A DNA stretch of 64,000 nt from positions 2,790,001-2,854,000 of the forward strand of contig CP063848.1 of NCBI GenBank assembly GCA_015277795.1. Reading direction: 5' to 3'. The notes below the pieces were generated by a model. That model did not search any database. It was not told where the DNA came from and saw nothing but the letters and a program-made list of their open reading frames with translations. Positions 1-9,086 of the stretch are shown here, in pieces (the stretch's first letter is position 1; the number at the start of each line of letters is the position of its first letter). Position numbers and translations under genes: made by a program. The DNA comes from Massilia sp. UMI-21. GTDB lineage: Bacteria; Pseudomonadota; Gammaproteobacteria; Burkholderiales; Burkholderiaceae_D.

Positions 1-27
1 CGCAACGCGCGCAAGTGGATCGGCTGA
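1..27 (+). CDS. Possible 3' end of a gene entering from the left edge
   Basis: The first nine codons read R-N-A-R-K-W-I-G-stop in frame 1 and end just before a palindromic intergenic repeat. That position is consistent with the tail of a plus-strand gene lying mostly outside the window. Eight residues cannot identify a product, and a chance reading frame is possible. Confidence 0.3.
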   Translation, partial: RNARKWIG

Positions 28-40
28 CCAGCCGCACCCT

Positions 41-156
41 GTAGCGTGGGCGGGCCTCCCGCCCACGCGTGCAAGCGGCGGTAACGCAGCCGCCAAGCGT
101 GCGTCGACCCGGACGACGCTTGCACGCGTGGGCAGGCAAGCCGCCCGCCTTACGCT
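41..156. repeat. Nested inverted repeat (intergenic palindromic element)
   Basis: Bases 61-77 and 117-133 are perfect inverted copies of 17 bases (GCCCACGCGTGCAAGCG and its complement). An outer, imperfect pair (AGCGTGGGCGGGC at 43-55 against 143-156) encloses them, and a small GGCGG/CCGCC hairpin sits at 76-93. The whole block can fold into one long stem. Massilia-type genomes carry many intergenic elements beginning GTAGxGTGGGCGG and ending in the complement, so this is probably a REP-like dispersed element. That family assignment is from memory, not from a search. Confidence 0.7.
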
Positions 157-162
157 ATCCCC

Positions 163-627
163 TCAGCTGCCCCAGATCGGCTCGTTTTTGGTGCCGTTGC
201 CGACCGGCGCCGGCTGGCCACCGCCCGCGCCACCACCTGCGCCAGCGCCAGCACCCGGCGCCCCCGCATCGCCGGAGGTATCGGCGCCGCCGATGCTGTC
301 ACCGCTGGCGATCTCACCAGCGCCTCCCGCGCCCTTGCCGCCGGCAGCCCCAGGCGCCAGGCCGGTCTGCGGATCGGCGCCCGGCATGCCGGCGCTGCCG
401 CGGCTGGTCTGCGGGGCTCCGGCCGGCATGGCGTTCGCGTCTGGCGGCGAAGACAGGAAGTCGCCCTCCTGGCTGTCGCCGCCATGGGCGCCACCCGTGT
501 AGTGGCCTGCGTTCGACTGCACCGCACCCGCGGCACTGTCCTGCTGCGGTACTTCGTAGTGCCAGAGGCCGTCCTCCGCTTGCGCCGTACCGGCGCTGCC
601 CGCGCCTTTCGATTTATCCTTGTTCAT
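163..627 (-). CDS. Gly/Ala-rich low-complexity hypothetical protein
   Basis: This 154-residue protein starts MNKDKSKGAG and is dominated by Gly, Ala, Pro and Ser, with a run of GAGAG-type repeats between about residues 105 and 140. No signal peptide, membrane segment or known domain is visible. An AGGAGA ribosome binding site lies just upstream of the ATG at 627, which argues for real translation although the composition alone could come from GC-rich noise. It is probably disordered. Function unknown. Confidence 0.6.
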   Translation of the reverse strand: MNKDKSKGAGSAGTAQAEDGLWHYEVPQQDSAAGAVQSNAGHYTGGAHGGDSQEGDFLSSPPDANAMPAGAPQTSRGSAGMPGADPQTGLAPGAAGGKGAGGAGEIASGDSIGGADTSGDAGAPGAGAGAGGGAGGGQPAPVGNGTKNEPIWGS

Positions 628-866
628 CGTCTTCTCCTATGCATGGATACCACCTTGTCGATGGTAGCCGTCCGCGCCCGCATCGCAATAGGACAGGCGA
701 GCGGGGAGGCGTAGGAGCAGGACGCGGGCAACGCATGCCCAGCTGGAAATATGTCCTAAAATCAAGAACTTAAGGTCGTGAGTTGTCGCAAAATCACATG
801 CCAGCCCCGCGCGCATCATGGGAACACGACGGTCCATTCCGTCGCCATCTTTCACGGAGGAATACC

Positions 867-1436
867 ATGAACTTGCGTACCGGCTCGACGCAGCGCGCAC
901 GTCGATTCATCCTTGCCGCAGGACTCCTGCTCGGCTTCGGCGCGGCCCCTGCGTCGGCCCAGGAAGCGGGCCTGCCCCAGGCCGACGCAAGCGCCTGCGG
1001 CAGCCTGGTCGCGACCGAGGACGGGACGCCGGACGCCCTGTTGGCAGATTGTACTTGTGCGCCGAAAGGCTGCGTGCGCACGCAAGGCTATTGGGGGAAC
1101 AAGCCGGATGTGCTGTGGCCAAAATATGACCGGAATGCAGTGTTCTACGCCAGCGGCCTGAGCTGGCAACAGGTGTTCGATAGCCCGCCCCGGGGCGATG
1201 CCTACTACATTCTCGCGCACCAGTATATCGCCGCCGTGCTGAATCTCGCGAGCGGCGCCTCGGCCCCGAACAGCCTGCGCTCGGTGGTGGTGGCTGCCAA
1301 TATCTGGTTCAACACAGCGCAGCCCGGCGTGTGCATCAAGGGCGCCTGCCAGCTGCAGCGCGCCTGGGCAAGCGTGCTCGACGAGTACAACAACGGCGAC
1401 TATCCGGGCGCGCCGCAGCACTGCGGCGAAGACTGA
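867..1436 (+). CDS. Secreted Cys-containing protein with RTQGYWGN motif
   Basis: This 189-residue protein begins at the ATG preceded by CACGGAGG, not at the longer upstream frame. Residues 1-31 form a classic signal peptide (basic start, hydrophobic LAAGLLLGFGAA core, cleavage after ASA). The mature part has several cysteines (ACGS, CTCAPKGC, GVCIKGAC, QHCG) that could form disulfides. It carries RTQGYWGNKPDVLWP, similar to the TQGYWKNHP-type motif seen in many uncharacterised secreted bacterial proteins. It is probably periplasmic or extracellular. The role is unknown. A terminator shared with the convergent peptidyl-prolyl isomerase gene follows. Confidence 0.8.
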   Translation: MNLRTGSTQRARRFILAAGLLLGFGAAPASAQEAGLPQADASACGSLVATEDGTPDALLADCTCAPKGCVRTQGYWGNKPDVLWPKYDRNAVFYASGLSWQQVFDSPPRGDAYYILAHQYIAAVLNLASGASAPNSLRSVVVAANIWFNTAQPGVCIKGACQLQRAWASVLDEYNNGDYPGAPQHCGED

Positions 1437-1460
1437 GCGCAGAACCGGCGCACAATAAAA

Positions 1461-1482
1461 AAGCGCTCCCTCGGGAGCGCTT
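1461..1482 (-). terminator. Rho-independent terminator
   Basis: A perfect stem AAGCGCTCCC / GGGAGCGCTT lies between two convergent genes. On the minus strand it is followed by TTTTTTATTG, so it mainly ends the parvulin gene at 1504. Weaker T content on the plus side means it may act in both directions. Confidence 0.85.
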
Positions 1483-1503
1483 CCGGTATCCGGCAAGCGG
1501 TGC

Positions 1504-2295
1504 TTACTGGATCTTGGCCTTCTTGACCAGGCTTTCGCGGTACTGCGCCAGCTGGCGCTGCTGCAGCTGTTCCGCGACCTGCTGCTTGACGTCGTTCAGG
1601 GCCGGGATCTTGGCCGGGCGCACGTCTTCGAGCTTGATCACGTGGTAACCGAACTGGCTCTTGACCGGGGTGTCGGTGATGGCGCCTTTTTGCAGGGCAA
1701 CCATGGCTTTCGAGAACTCGGGCACGTAGTTGGCCGGGCTTGCCCAGTCCAAGTCGCCGCCGTTGGCCGCCGAGCCGTCTTTCGACTGGGCCTTGGCCAG
1801 TTCTTCGAACTTGGCGCCGCCCTTGAGCTTGGCGATGATGGCCTTGGCTTCCTCTTCGGTCGGCACCAGGATGTGGCGTGCGTGGTATTCCTTGTCGCCG
1901 ACCTGTGCCTTGTACTTGTCGTACTCGGCCTTGATCTGGGCGTCGGTGATCGGGTGCTTCTTGACGTAGTCGGCCAGCATCGCATTGATGATGATGCTCT
2001 GGCGTGCATTGTCGATTGCCGCCTTGACGTCGGCGCGGGCGCCGATGCCTTGCTTGTCGGCTTCCTGGATCAGGACTTCGCGGCCGATCAGGTCTTTCTT
2101 GATGGCTTCGCGCAGTTGCTGCGAATCGGTGGCACGGCCTTGTGCGACGACTTGCTTGACCAGCTGGTCGACTTTTGCCGCCGGGATAGGCTTGCCGTTG
2201 ACGGTGGCGGCGTTCTGCGCGAATGCAGGCGCGGCGATCATCGCGGTCGCGGCTAAGCTGATAGCCAAGGACAGGCGGGCTTGCTTCAAAATCAT
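1504..2295 (-). CDS. Periplasmic parvulin-type peptidyl-prolyl isomerase (copy 1)
   Basis: The protein has 263 residues from the ATG at 2295 (AGGA upstream), which gives a clean signal peptide: MILKQ, a hydrophobic stretch, then AFA/QN. An N-terminal SurA-like helical chaperone region (about 25-130) precedes a PpiC/rotamase domain at about 130-225. The rotamase domain shows EYHARHILV, GGDLDW and QFGYHVIKLED, the usual parvulin signature. It should catalyse cis-trans isomerisation of prolyl bonds and assist folding of exported proteins in the periplasm. The neighbouring gene is a close paralogue in the same orientation, so the pair arose by tandem duplication. Confidence 0.92.
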   Translation of the reverse strand: MILKQARLSLAISLAATAMIAAPAFAQNAATVNGKPIPAAKVDQLVKQVVAQGRATDSQQLREAIKKDLIGREVLIQEADKQGIGARADVKAAIDNARQSIIINAMLADYVKKHPITDAQIKAEYDKYKAQVGDKEYHARHILVPTEEEAKAIIAKLKGGAKFEELAKAQSKDGSAANGGDLDWASPANYVPEFSKAMVALQKGAITDTPVKSQFGYHVIKLEDVRPAKIPALNDVKQQVAEQLQQRQLAQYRESLVKKAKIQ

Positions 2296-2375
2296 TGTTG
2301 AGGTCCTATCTAAACACGAAAAGTTCGCCGCGTGCGGCAAGAACCGGTGCTGTCGAGCACCGGCGGTAGCACATC

Positions 2376-3155
2376 TTACTGCACCTTTGCCTTTTTGACC
2401 ATTTGGTCACGGTAGTCCGCAAGCTTCTTCTGGGCCAGCGCGTCCTGGATCTGCGGCTTCACTTCTTCCAGCGAGGGCAGCTTGGCCGCGCGGGTGTCGT
2501 CCAGCTTGATGACGTGGTAGCCGTTGGCGGTCTTGACCGGCTTGTCGGTGACGGCGCCTTTCTGCAGGCCGGTGAAGCCGGCGGCGAACTCAGGCGGGAA
2601 CGAGGACGGGGCAGCCCAGTCCAGGTCGCCGCCATTGTTGGCGGTGCCGGTATCCTTCGACTCCTTGGCCAGCTCTTCGAACTTGGCGCCGCCCTTGAGC
2701 TTGGCGATCACGGCATTGGCCTCGGCTTCGGTTTCCAGCAGGATGTGGCGCACGTGGTATTCCTTGTCGCCGGTCTGGGCCTTGAAGCGGTCGTACTCGG
2801 CCTTGATTTCGGCGTCGGTCACCGGGTTCTTCTTGATGTAGTCGCGGGCCAGCTGGTTGACGACGATCGCCTGGCGGGCATTGTCGAGCGCCTGCTTGAC
2901 GTCGGGCTTCTTGTCGTAGCCTTGCTTGATCGCTTCCTGCATCAGGACTTCGCGGGCGATCATCTCTTCCTTGATCGCCAGGCGCAGCTGCGGCGAATCC
3001 TGGCCCTGGCCGGCAGCGACCAGCTGCTTGACGGCTTCCTCGACACGCGACGTCGGGATGGCTTTGCCGTTCACGACGGCGAGGTTCTGTGCGAAGGCAG
3101 GGGCCGCGGCGACGGCGATCAGCGCTAACAGCAGGCGTGCTGGCTTAAAAGTCAT
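2376..3155 (-). CDS. Periplasmic parvulin-type peptidyl-prolyl isomerase (copy 2)
   Basis: This 259-residue paralogue of the downstream gene has the same layout. A signal peptide ends near AAPAFA/QN, an N-terminal helical region follows, and the rotamase domain carries EYHVRHILLE, GGDLDWA and NGYHVIKLDD. The catalytic-domain motifs are nearly identical between the copies, while the signal peptides and linkers differ. It sits upstream of copy 1 (about 80 bp apart) and downstream of bolA, so the two may be cotranscribed. The role is periplasmic protein folding. A PrsA/SurA-like substrate range cannot be decided from sequence. Confidence 0.92.
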   Translation of the reverse strand: MTFKPARLLLALIAVAAAPAFAQNLAVVNGKAIPTSRVEEAVKQLVAAGQGQDSPQLRLAIKEEMIAREVLMQEAIKQGYDKKPDVKQALDNARQAIVVNQLARDYIKKNPVTDAEIKAEYDRFKAQTGDKEYHVRHILLETEAEANAVIAKLKGGAKFEELAKESKDTGTANNGGDLDWAAPSSFPPEFAAGFTGLQKGAVTDKPVKTANGYHVIKLDDTRAAKLPSLEEVKPQIQDALAQKKLADYRDQMVKKAKVQ

Positions 3156-3283
3156 TTCTGGAATTCCTGTGGGAAGAGATGTGCTTGGACGAGATTATTT
3201 GATGTGTTCTTGTACTTCAAGTTCCGGTATTTCGCGTTACTGATTGTCTGCCACTATTCTTAAAGTAGGCTGAAATGATGGGT

Positions 3284-3562
3284 TCAAGCCGGTTCCGACG
3301 GTGCGAGTGCCGTGATGGCCAGCGCATGGATTTCCGCCTTGTTGATCATTTCGTGAACGGCATCATACACAAGACGATGACGCATGACCAGCGTGAGGCC
3401 CTGGAACTTGCTTGATACGATTTTCACGCTGTAGTGGCTGCCGCCGGAAGCCGCGCCGGCGTGGCCGGCGTGCAGGTGCGAGTCGTCGCTGATCTCCAGC
3501 AAGCTCGGGGCCAGTTCGGCCTGCAGGCGCTCGCGCAGGCGTTCGGTACGGTTAGCTTCCAT
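3284..3562 (-). CDS. bolA: BolA family protein
   Basis: This 92-residue protein shows the BolA fold pattern: an N-terminal helix (RTERLRERLQAEL), the SHLHAGH loop, then HYSVKIVSSKFQGLTLVMRHRLVYDAV with the conserved RHR(L/M)VY segment. BolA proteins bind monothiol glutaredoxins and [2Fe-2S] clusters, and affect cell shape and stress responses. The start overlaps the end of yciB by 11 bp, which indicates cotranscription and probably translational coupling. The association of bolA, yciB and parvulin genes is common in betaproteobacteria. Confidence 0.93.
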   Translation of the reverse strand: MEANRTERLRERLQAELAPSLLEISDDSHLHAGHAGAASGGSHYSVKIVSSKFQGLTLVMRHRLVYDAVHEMINKAEIHALAITALAPSEPA

Positions 3563-4196
3563 TTTGTGGATCCTCCTGAATATGTTTGGATAGGAACAGC
3601 GATTGGATGATGATGAAGGCGAACAGGATGCCGGTGATCCCGAACAGCTTGAAGCTGACCCAGGCGCCGGTATCGCTGCGGAACACCACGAAGGCCATCA
3701 ACAGGTTCAGCAGGCCGAGCCCGACGAAGAAGGCGATCCACGCATACAGGACGCGGTTCCAGATCGCCTGCGGCAGGTTCATGGCGCCCCCGAGCGCCGA
3801 GCGCATCAGGTTCTTGCGGTACAGCAGATGCGCCAGCAGCAAAGCGGCGCCGAAGGCCCAGTACAGGATGGTCGGCTTCCACTTGATGAAGGTGTCGTCG
3901 TGGAAGTAGATGGTGGCGCCGCCGGCCACCACCACCACGCCCAGCGACAGCCACAACATGCCGTCCACTTTCTTGCGGCGCGCCAGCAGGTAGAGGATCT
4001 GCAGCACCGTGGCCAGGATCGTCACCGCGGTCGCCAGCAGGATCGGCGACTGCGCGGCCGGCACGGCCCCGCCCGAGATCAGGAAACCCAGGTAGTCGGT
4101 GACCAGGCCGTGGGCCCAGTCCTGGTTGCTTTCGCCATACTTGTAGATGCCGAAGAACAGGATGACCGGCAGCATGTCGAATAAAAACTTGATCAT
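3552..4196 (-). CDS. yciB: Inner-membrane septation protein YciB/IspZ
   Basis: This 214-residue protein starts MIKFLFDMLPVILFFG, as YciB proteins typically do. It has about five hydrophobic membrane segments, and the family signature residues KPT, YWAFGAALL and NLxxAFVVF(R)SDTGAWVSFKLFG are present. YciB is an inner-membrane protein linked to cell-envelope synthesis and septation. It lies 17 bp after msrB and overlaps bolA, so it sits in the middle of a minus-strand operon. The C-terminal SKHIQEDPQNGS tail is cytoplasmic by the usual topology. Confidence 0.94.
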   Translation of the reverse strand: MIKFLFDMLPVILFFGIYKYGESNQDWAHGLVTDYLGFLISGGAVPAAQSPILLATAVTILATVLQILYLLARRKKVDGMLWLSLGVVVVAGGATIYFHDDTFIKWKPTILYWAFGAALLLAHLLYRKNLMRSALGGAMNLPQAIWNRVLYAWIAFFVGLGLLNLLMAFVVFRSDTGAWVSFKLFGITGILFAFIIIQSLFLSKHIQEDPQNGS

Positions 4197-4213
4197 GTCT
4201 TTCCTTCAGCGTC

Positions 4214-4609
4214 TCAAGCGGGCTCGAAGCGCAGGGCGGCCGAGTTGATGCAGTAGCGCAGGCCGGTCGGGGGCGGGCCGTCCGGGAATACGTGGCCGAG
4301 GTGGGCGTCGCACACGGCGCAGATGATCTCGGTGCGCAGCATGCCGTGGGTCCGGTCCTGCTTTTCGATCACATTGGCGGGGTCGAGCGCGCGGAAGTAA
4401 CTCGGCCAGCCGCAGCCGGAGTCGAACTTGGCGTCGGATTCGAACAGCGCGGTGTCGCAGCAGACGCAGCGGTAGATGCCGTGCTCGTGGTGGTCCCAGT
4501 ACTTGCCGGTGAAGGCGCGCTCGGTGGCGGCGTGGCGCGTCACCTGGTATTCCATCGGGTCGAGCTGGGCACGCCATTCGGCGTCGGTCCTGCTTACTTT
4601 GTCGTTCAT
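4214..4609 (-). CDS. msrB: Peptide-methionine (R)-S-oxide reductase
   Basis: This 131-residue cytosolic-type MsrB reduces the R epimer of methionine sulfoxide in proteins using thioredoxin. The zinc-binding CxxC pairs (CVCC near residue 47 and CAVC near residue 97) are present, as are SGCGWPSYF and the catalytic cysteine in [11 protein letters not shown] near the C terminus. No signal peptide is visible. It heads the msrB-yciB-bolA run, and an 11-bp tandem repeat separates it from selO upstream. Confidence 0.95.
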   Translation of the reverse strand: MNDKVSRTDAEWRAQLDPMEYQVTRHAATERAFTGKYWDHHEHGIYRCVCCDTALFESDAKFDSGCGWPSYFRALDPANVIEKQDRTHGMLRTEIICAVCDAHLGHVFPDGPPPTGLRYCINSAALRFEPA

Positions 4610-4630
4610 GTCGGTCTCGCTTGTCGCTGG

Positions 4631-4696
4631 GTTGTTACTGGGTTGTTGCTGCGTTGGTACTGCGTTGGTGCTCGGTTGGTGCTCGGTTGGTGCTTG
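4631..4696. repeat. Six-copy 11-bp tandem repeat
   Basis: Six consecutive 11-base units of the form GTTGNTRCTGN occupy the gap between selO and msrB: GTTGTTACTGG, GTTGTTGCTGC, GTTGGTACTGC, GTTGGTGCTCG (twice) and GTTGGTGCTTG. The units diverge steadily from left to right, and a seventh, poorer unit may precede them. The array lies in the leader of the minus-strand msrB operon. Copy number could vary between strains, and any regulatory role is speculation. Confidence 0.75.
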
Positions 4697-4708
4697 TTTT
4701 GCCTGGTG

Positions 4709-6238
4709 TCAGGAAGAGCAGCTCACCTCGAGGTGGGCTGCCCAGTCGGGCGGCAGCGCCGCGTAGGCCTCGTTCTCGGGCTGCTCGTCGAAGGGGTGCT
4801 CGAGGACGGCCAGCAGCTTGTGCACGCCGTCGAAGTCGCCGTTCTGGGCCTGTTCGATCGCGTTCTGCGCCAGGTAGTTGCGCAGCACGTATTTGGGATT
4901 GGCGCGGTGCATGGCGCTGCGCCGCACCTCGTCCCGGCTGTTTTCCTGGCGCAGGCGGGCGCGGTAGCGGCCGGCCCAGGCATCAAACGCTTCGCGGTCG
5001 ATGAACAGCTCGCGCAGCGGCGCATCGTCTTCCAGGCTGCCGTCCAGGCGCAAGTCGCCCAGGCGCCGGAAGAACAACGTGAAGTCGGCATGGTTGGCCT
5101 GCAGCAGCCCGAAGGTGGCGTCGAACAGGGCGCTGTCGTCCTCGCGCGCGTCGAACAGGCCGAGCTTGGCGTGCAGCAGCTCGTCCAGCCTGGCGCCGAA
5201 GGCCGGGCGGTAGGCGTCGAGCGCTTCCTCGGTGTCCTCAAGCGTGCCGATCAGCGGCAGCAGGGCATTGCCGAGGGCGTAGCAGTTCCAGTGCCCGACC
5301 GGCACCTGGTTGGCATAGGAATAGCGCCCGCCCCCATCGGTGTGGTTGCAGATGTGCTTGGCGTCGAAGGCTTCCATGAAGCCGAACGGGCCGTAGTCGA
5401 GCGTCAGTCCCAGGATCGACATGTTGTCGGTGTTCATCACGCCATGCATGAAGCCGACCGCCTGCCACCCCGCGATCATGGTGGCGGTGCGGCGCGTGAC
5501 CTCGCGCAGCAGGGCCTGATAGGGATTGGCCGCGTCCGCGCATTCCGGGTACCAGTGCGCGATGACGTAATCGGCCAGGACCTTGAGTTCGTCGGGCTTG
5601 TTGCGGTAGTGCCAGTGCTCGAAGGAGCCGAAGCGCACGAACGAGGGCGCCATGCGGGTGACCACGGCGGCGGTCTCGACGGTCTCGCGCATGACCCGCT
5701 GGTGCGAGCCGGTCAGCATCAGGGCGCGCGTGGTCGGGATGCCGAGCGCGGCCATGGCCTCGGAGCACAGGAATTCGCGAATCGACGAGCGCAGCACTGC
5801 GCGCCCGTCGCCCATGCGCGAGTAGGGCGTCAGGCCGGCGCCCTTGAGCTGGACTTCCATCGGGCCGGCGGGGCCGGGCAGATCGCCCAGCACGATGGCG
5901 CGGCCATCGCCGAGCTGGCCGGCCCAGACGCCGAACTGGTGGCCGGAATACACGGCCGACAGCGGCTGGGAGCGCACCGCCACCTTGTTGCCGGTGAAGA
6001 CGGCGACGAAGTCTTCCTGGGCCAGCGCCTGCGGATCGAGCCCGGCCAGCGCCGCCGCGGGTGCGCTGGCGGCGATGAAATAGGGCGACGGCAAGGGCGT
6101 CGGCATGAGCCGGGTATAAAAGGCCGGCGGCAACTCGGCGAACGCGTTGCTGAAGGGGAGTTCGTCGGCAGTGATGGCAGCTCCTTCGGTCGTCGGTGGT
6201 CGTGCGCTGGTTGAACCGCAGCGCGATGCGTGCGGCAT
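4709..6238 (-). CDS. selO: Protein adenylyltransferase SelO (YdiU)
   Basis: SelO is a pseudokinase that transfers AMP from ATP to protein hydroxyls, linked to redox homeostasis. Family features include LPPAFYTRLMPTPLPSP near the start, HQFGVWAGQLGDGRA, GLTPYSRMGDGRAVLRSS, the MHGVMNTDNMSI catalytic loop, DYGPFGFMEAF and the C-terminal SCSS, where eukaryotic SelO has selenocysteine. From the ATG at 6238 it has 509 residues. The conserved fold starts only near residue 27, and AAGGAG lies just before an in-frame ATC near 6170, so the true start is uncertain. The gene diverges from the acyl-CoA synthetase. Confidence 0.93.
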   Translation of the reverse strand: MPHASRCGSTSARPPTTEGAAITADELPFSNAFAELPPAFYTRLMPTPLPSPYFIAASAPAAALAGLDPQALAQEDFVAVFTGNKVAVRSQPLSAVYSGHQFGVWAGQLGDGRAIVLGDLPGPAGPMEVQLKGAGLTPYSRMGDGRAVLRSSIREFLCSEAMAALGIPTTRALMLTGSHQRVMRETVETAAVVTRMAPSFVRFGSFEHWHYRNKPDELKVLADYVIAHWYPECADAANPYQALLREVTRRTATMIAGWQAVGFMHGVMNTDNMSILGLTLDYGPFGFMEAFDAKHICNHTDGGGRYSYANQVPVGHWNCYALGNALLPLIGTLEDTEEALDAYRPAFGARLDELLHAKLGLFDAREDDSALFDATFGLLQANHADFTLFFRRLGDLRLDGSLEDDAPLRELFIDREAFDAWAGRYRARLRQENSRDEVRRSAMHRANPKYVLRNYLAQNAIEQAQNGDFDGVHKLLAVLEHPFDEQPENEAYAALPPDWAAHLEVSCSS

Positions 6239-6398
6239 TGGCAGGATTCTACCGTACCGGGCCGATTCGAATGGCGCACGGGTGCTTTCGCCGGCGGGCC
6301 GGCGCTTGCTGCGGCGCGTCATCGAATTGCGTTGACGAAAGCTCGAGCCTCGGTCGACACTCGTCCCTGAAGTTGCCGATCCGACCATGGGAGTTGCA

Positions 6399-8063
<1,665 letters not shown>

Positions 8064-8072
8064 GTAGTGAGC

Positions 8073-9068
8073 TCAGGCCTGCGGCACCCGGTTGACCAGC
8101 GGCTCGCCGCGTTCGAAGGCGCTGATGCTGTCGATCGTGGTCTGCATGATCTGCCCGACCGCCTCGACGGTGAAGAAGGCCTGGTGACCGGTGACGATCA
8201 CGTTCGGGAAGGACACCAGGCGCTGGATGGTGTCGTCGCAGATGATGGTCGAGGACAGGTCCTGGAAGAACAGGTTCGCCTCCTGTTCATAGACGTCGAT
8301 CGCCAGGCCGCCGAGCTGTCCGCTCTTGAGCGCATCGATGGCGGCGTCGGTATCGACCAGGCCGCCCCGGCTGGTGTTGACCAGGATGCCGCCGCGCTTG
8401 ACCCGTGCCAGGTTGTGCGCGTTGATGATGTAGCGGGTCGATTCCAATAGCGGGCAGTGCAGAGAGACCACGTCGCTGCGCGCGAGTAGCTCGTCCACCT
8501 CGACATAGCTGCCGCCGCACTCGGCGAAGGCCGGGTCCGGGTGCGGGTCGTGGCCGAGGATGGTGCAGCCGAAGCCGGCCATGATGCGCGCGAAAATCGC
8601 GCCGATCTTGCCGGTGCCGACCACGCCGACGGTCTTGCCGTGCAGGTCGAAGCCCATCAGGCCTTCCAGGTCAAAATTGCCGTCGCGGGTGCGGGCGCTG
8701 GCGCGCGCGATCTTGCGGTTCACGGCCAGCAGCAGGCCCACCGCGAACTCGGCCACCGAATGGGGCGAATAGTCGGTGACGCGCACCACGGCGATGCCAT
8801 GCCGGGCCGCCGCCACCACGTCGATCTGGTTGTAGCCGGTGGAGCGGGTGGCCACCAGCCGGGTTCCCTGGCGCGCCAGCGTCGCCAGCACCTCGGCGTC
8901 GACGCCGTCGTTGACGAACACGCAGACGGCTTCGCATCCCTGCGCCAGGCTGGCCGTCGACGCCGTCAGGCGGTCCTCGAAGAAGTGCAGTTCGTGGCCG
9001 GCGCCGTCGTTGGCGCGGGCCAGCATGGTCTTGTCGTAGCGGCGTGCGCTGAACACGGCGGTCTTCAT
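8073..9068 (-). CDS. ldhA: Fermentative D-lactate dehydrogenase
   Basis: This 331-residue D-2-hydroxyacid dehydrogenase reduces pyruvate to D-lactate with NADH. It follows the E. coli LdhA pattern throughout: MKTAVFSARRYDK, GCEAVCVFVND, RTRDGNFDLEGL, GVVGTGKIG (Rossmann), DVVSLHCPL, VNTSRGGLVD (substrate-binding Arg), AIDVYEQEANLFF and VTGHQAF with the catalytic His. AAGGAGG precedes the ATG. It is 18 bp downstream of the GGDEF-EAL gene in the same direction, so the signalling genes and ldhA may share a transcript. Confidence 0.95.
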   Translation of the reverse strand: MKTAVFSARRYDKTMLARANDGAGHELHFFEDRLTASTASLAQGCEAVCVFVNDGVDAEVLATLARQGTRLVATRSTGYNQIDVVAAARHGIAVVRVTDYSPHSVAEFAVGLLLAVNRKIARASARTRDGNFDLEGLMGFDLHGKTVGVVGTGKIGAIFARIMAGFGCTILGHDPHPDPAFAECGGSYVEVDELLARSDVVSLHCPLLESTRYIINAHNLARVKRGGILVNTSRGGLVDTDAAIDALKSGQLGGLAIDVYEQEANLFFQDLSSTIICDDTIQRLVSFPNVIVTGHQAFFTVEAVGQIMQTTIDSISAFERGEPLVNRVPQA

Positions 9069-9086
9069 GTTGCGTTCCTCCTTGAT

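Noticed and set aside
4292..6214. 640-codon open frame on the plus strand opposite selO
   Set aside because: The minus frame matches SelO end to end. The plus frame is a by-product of codon bias.
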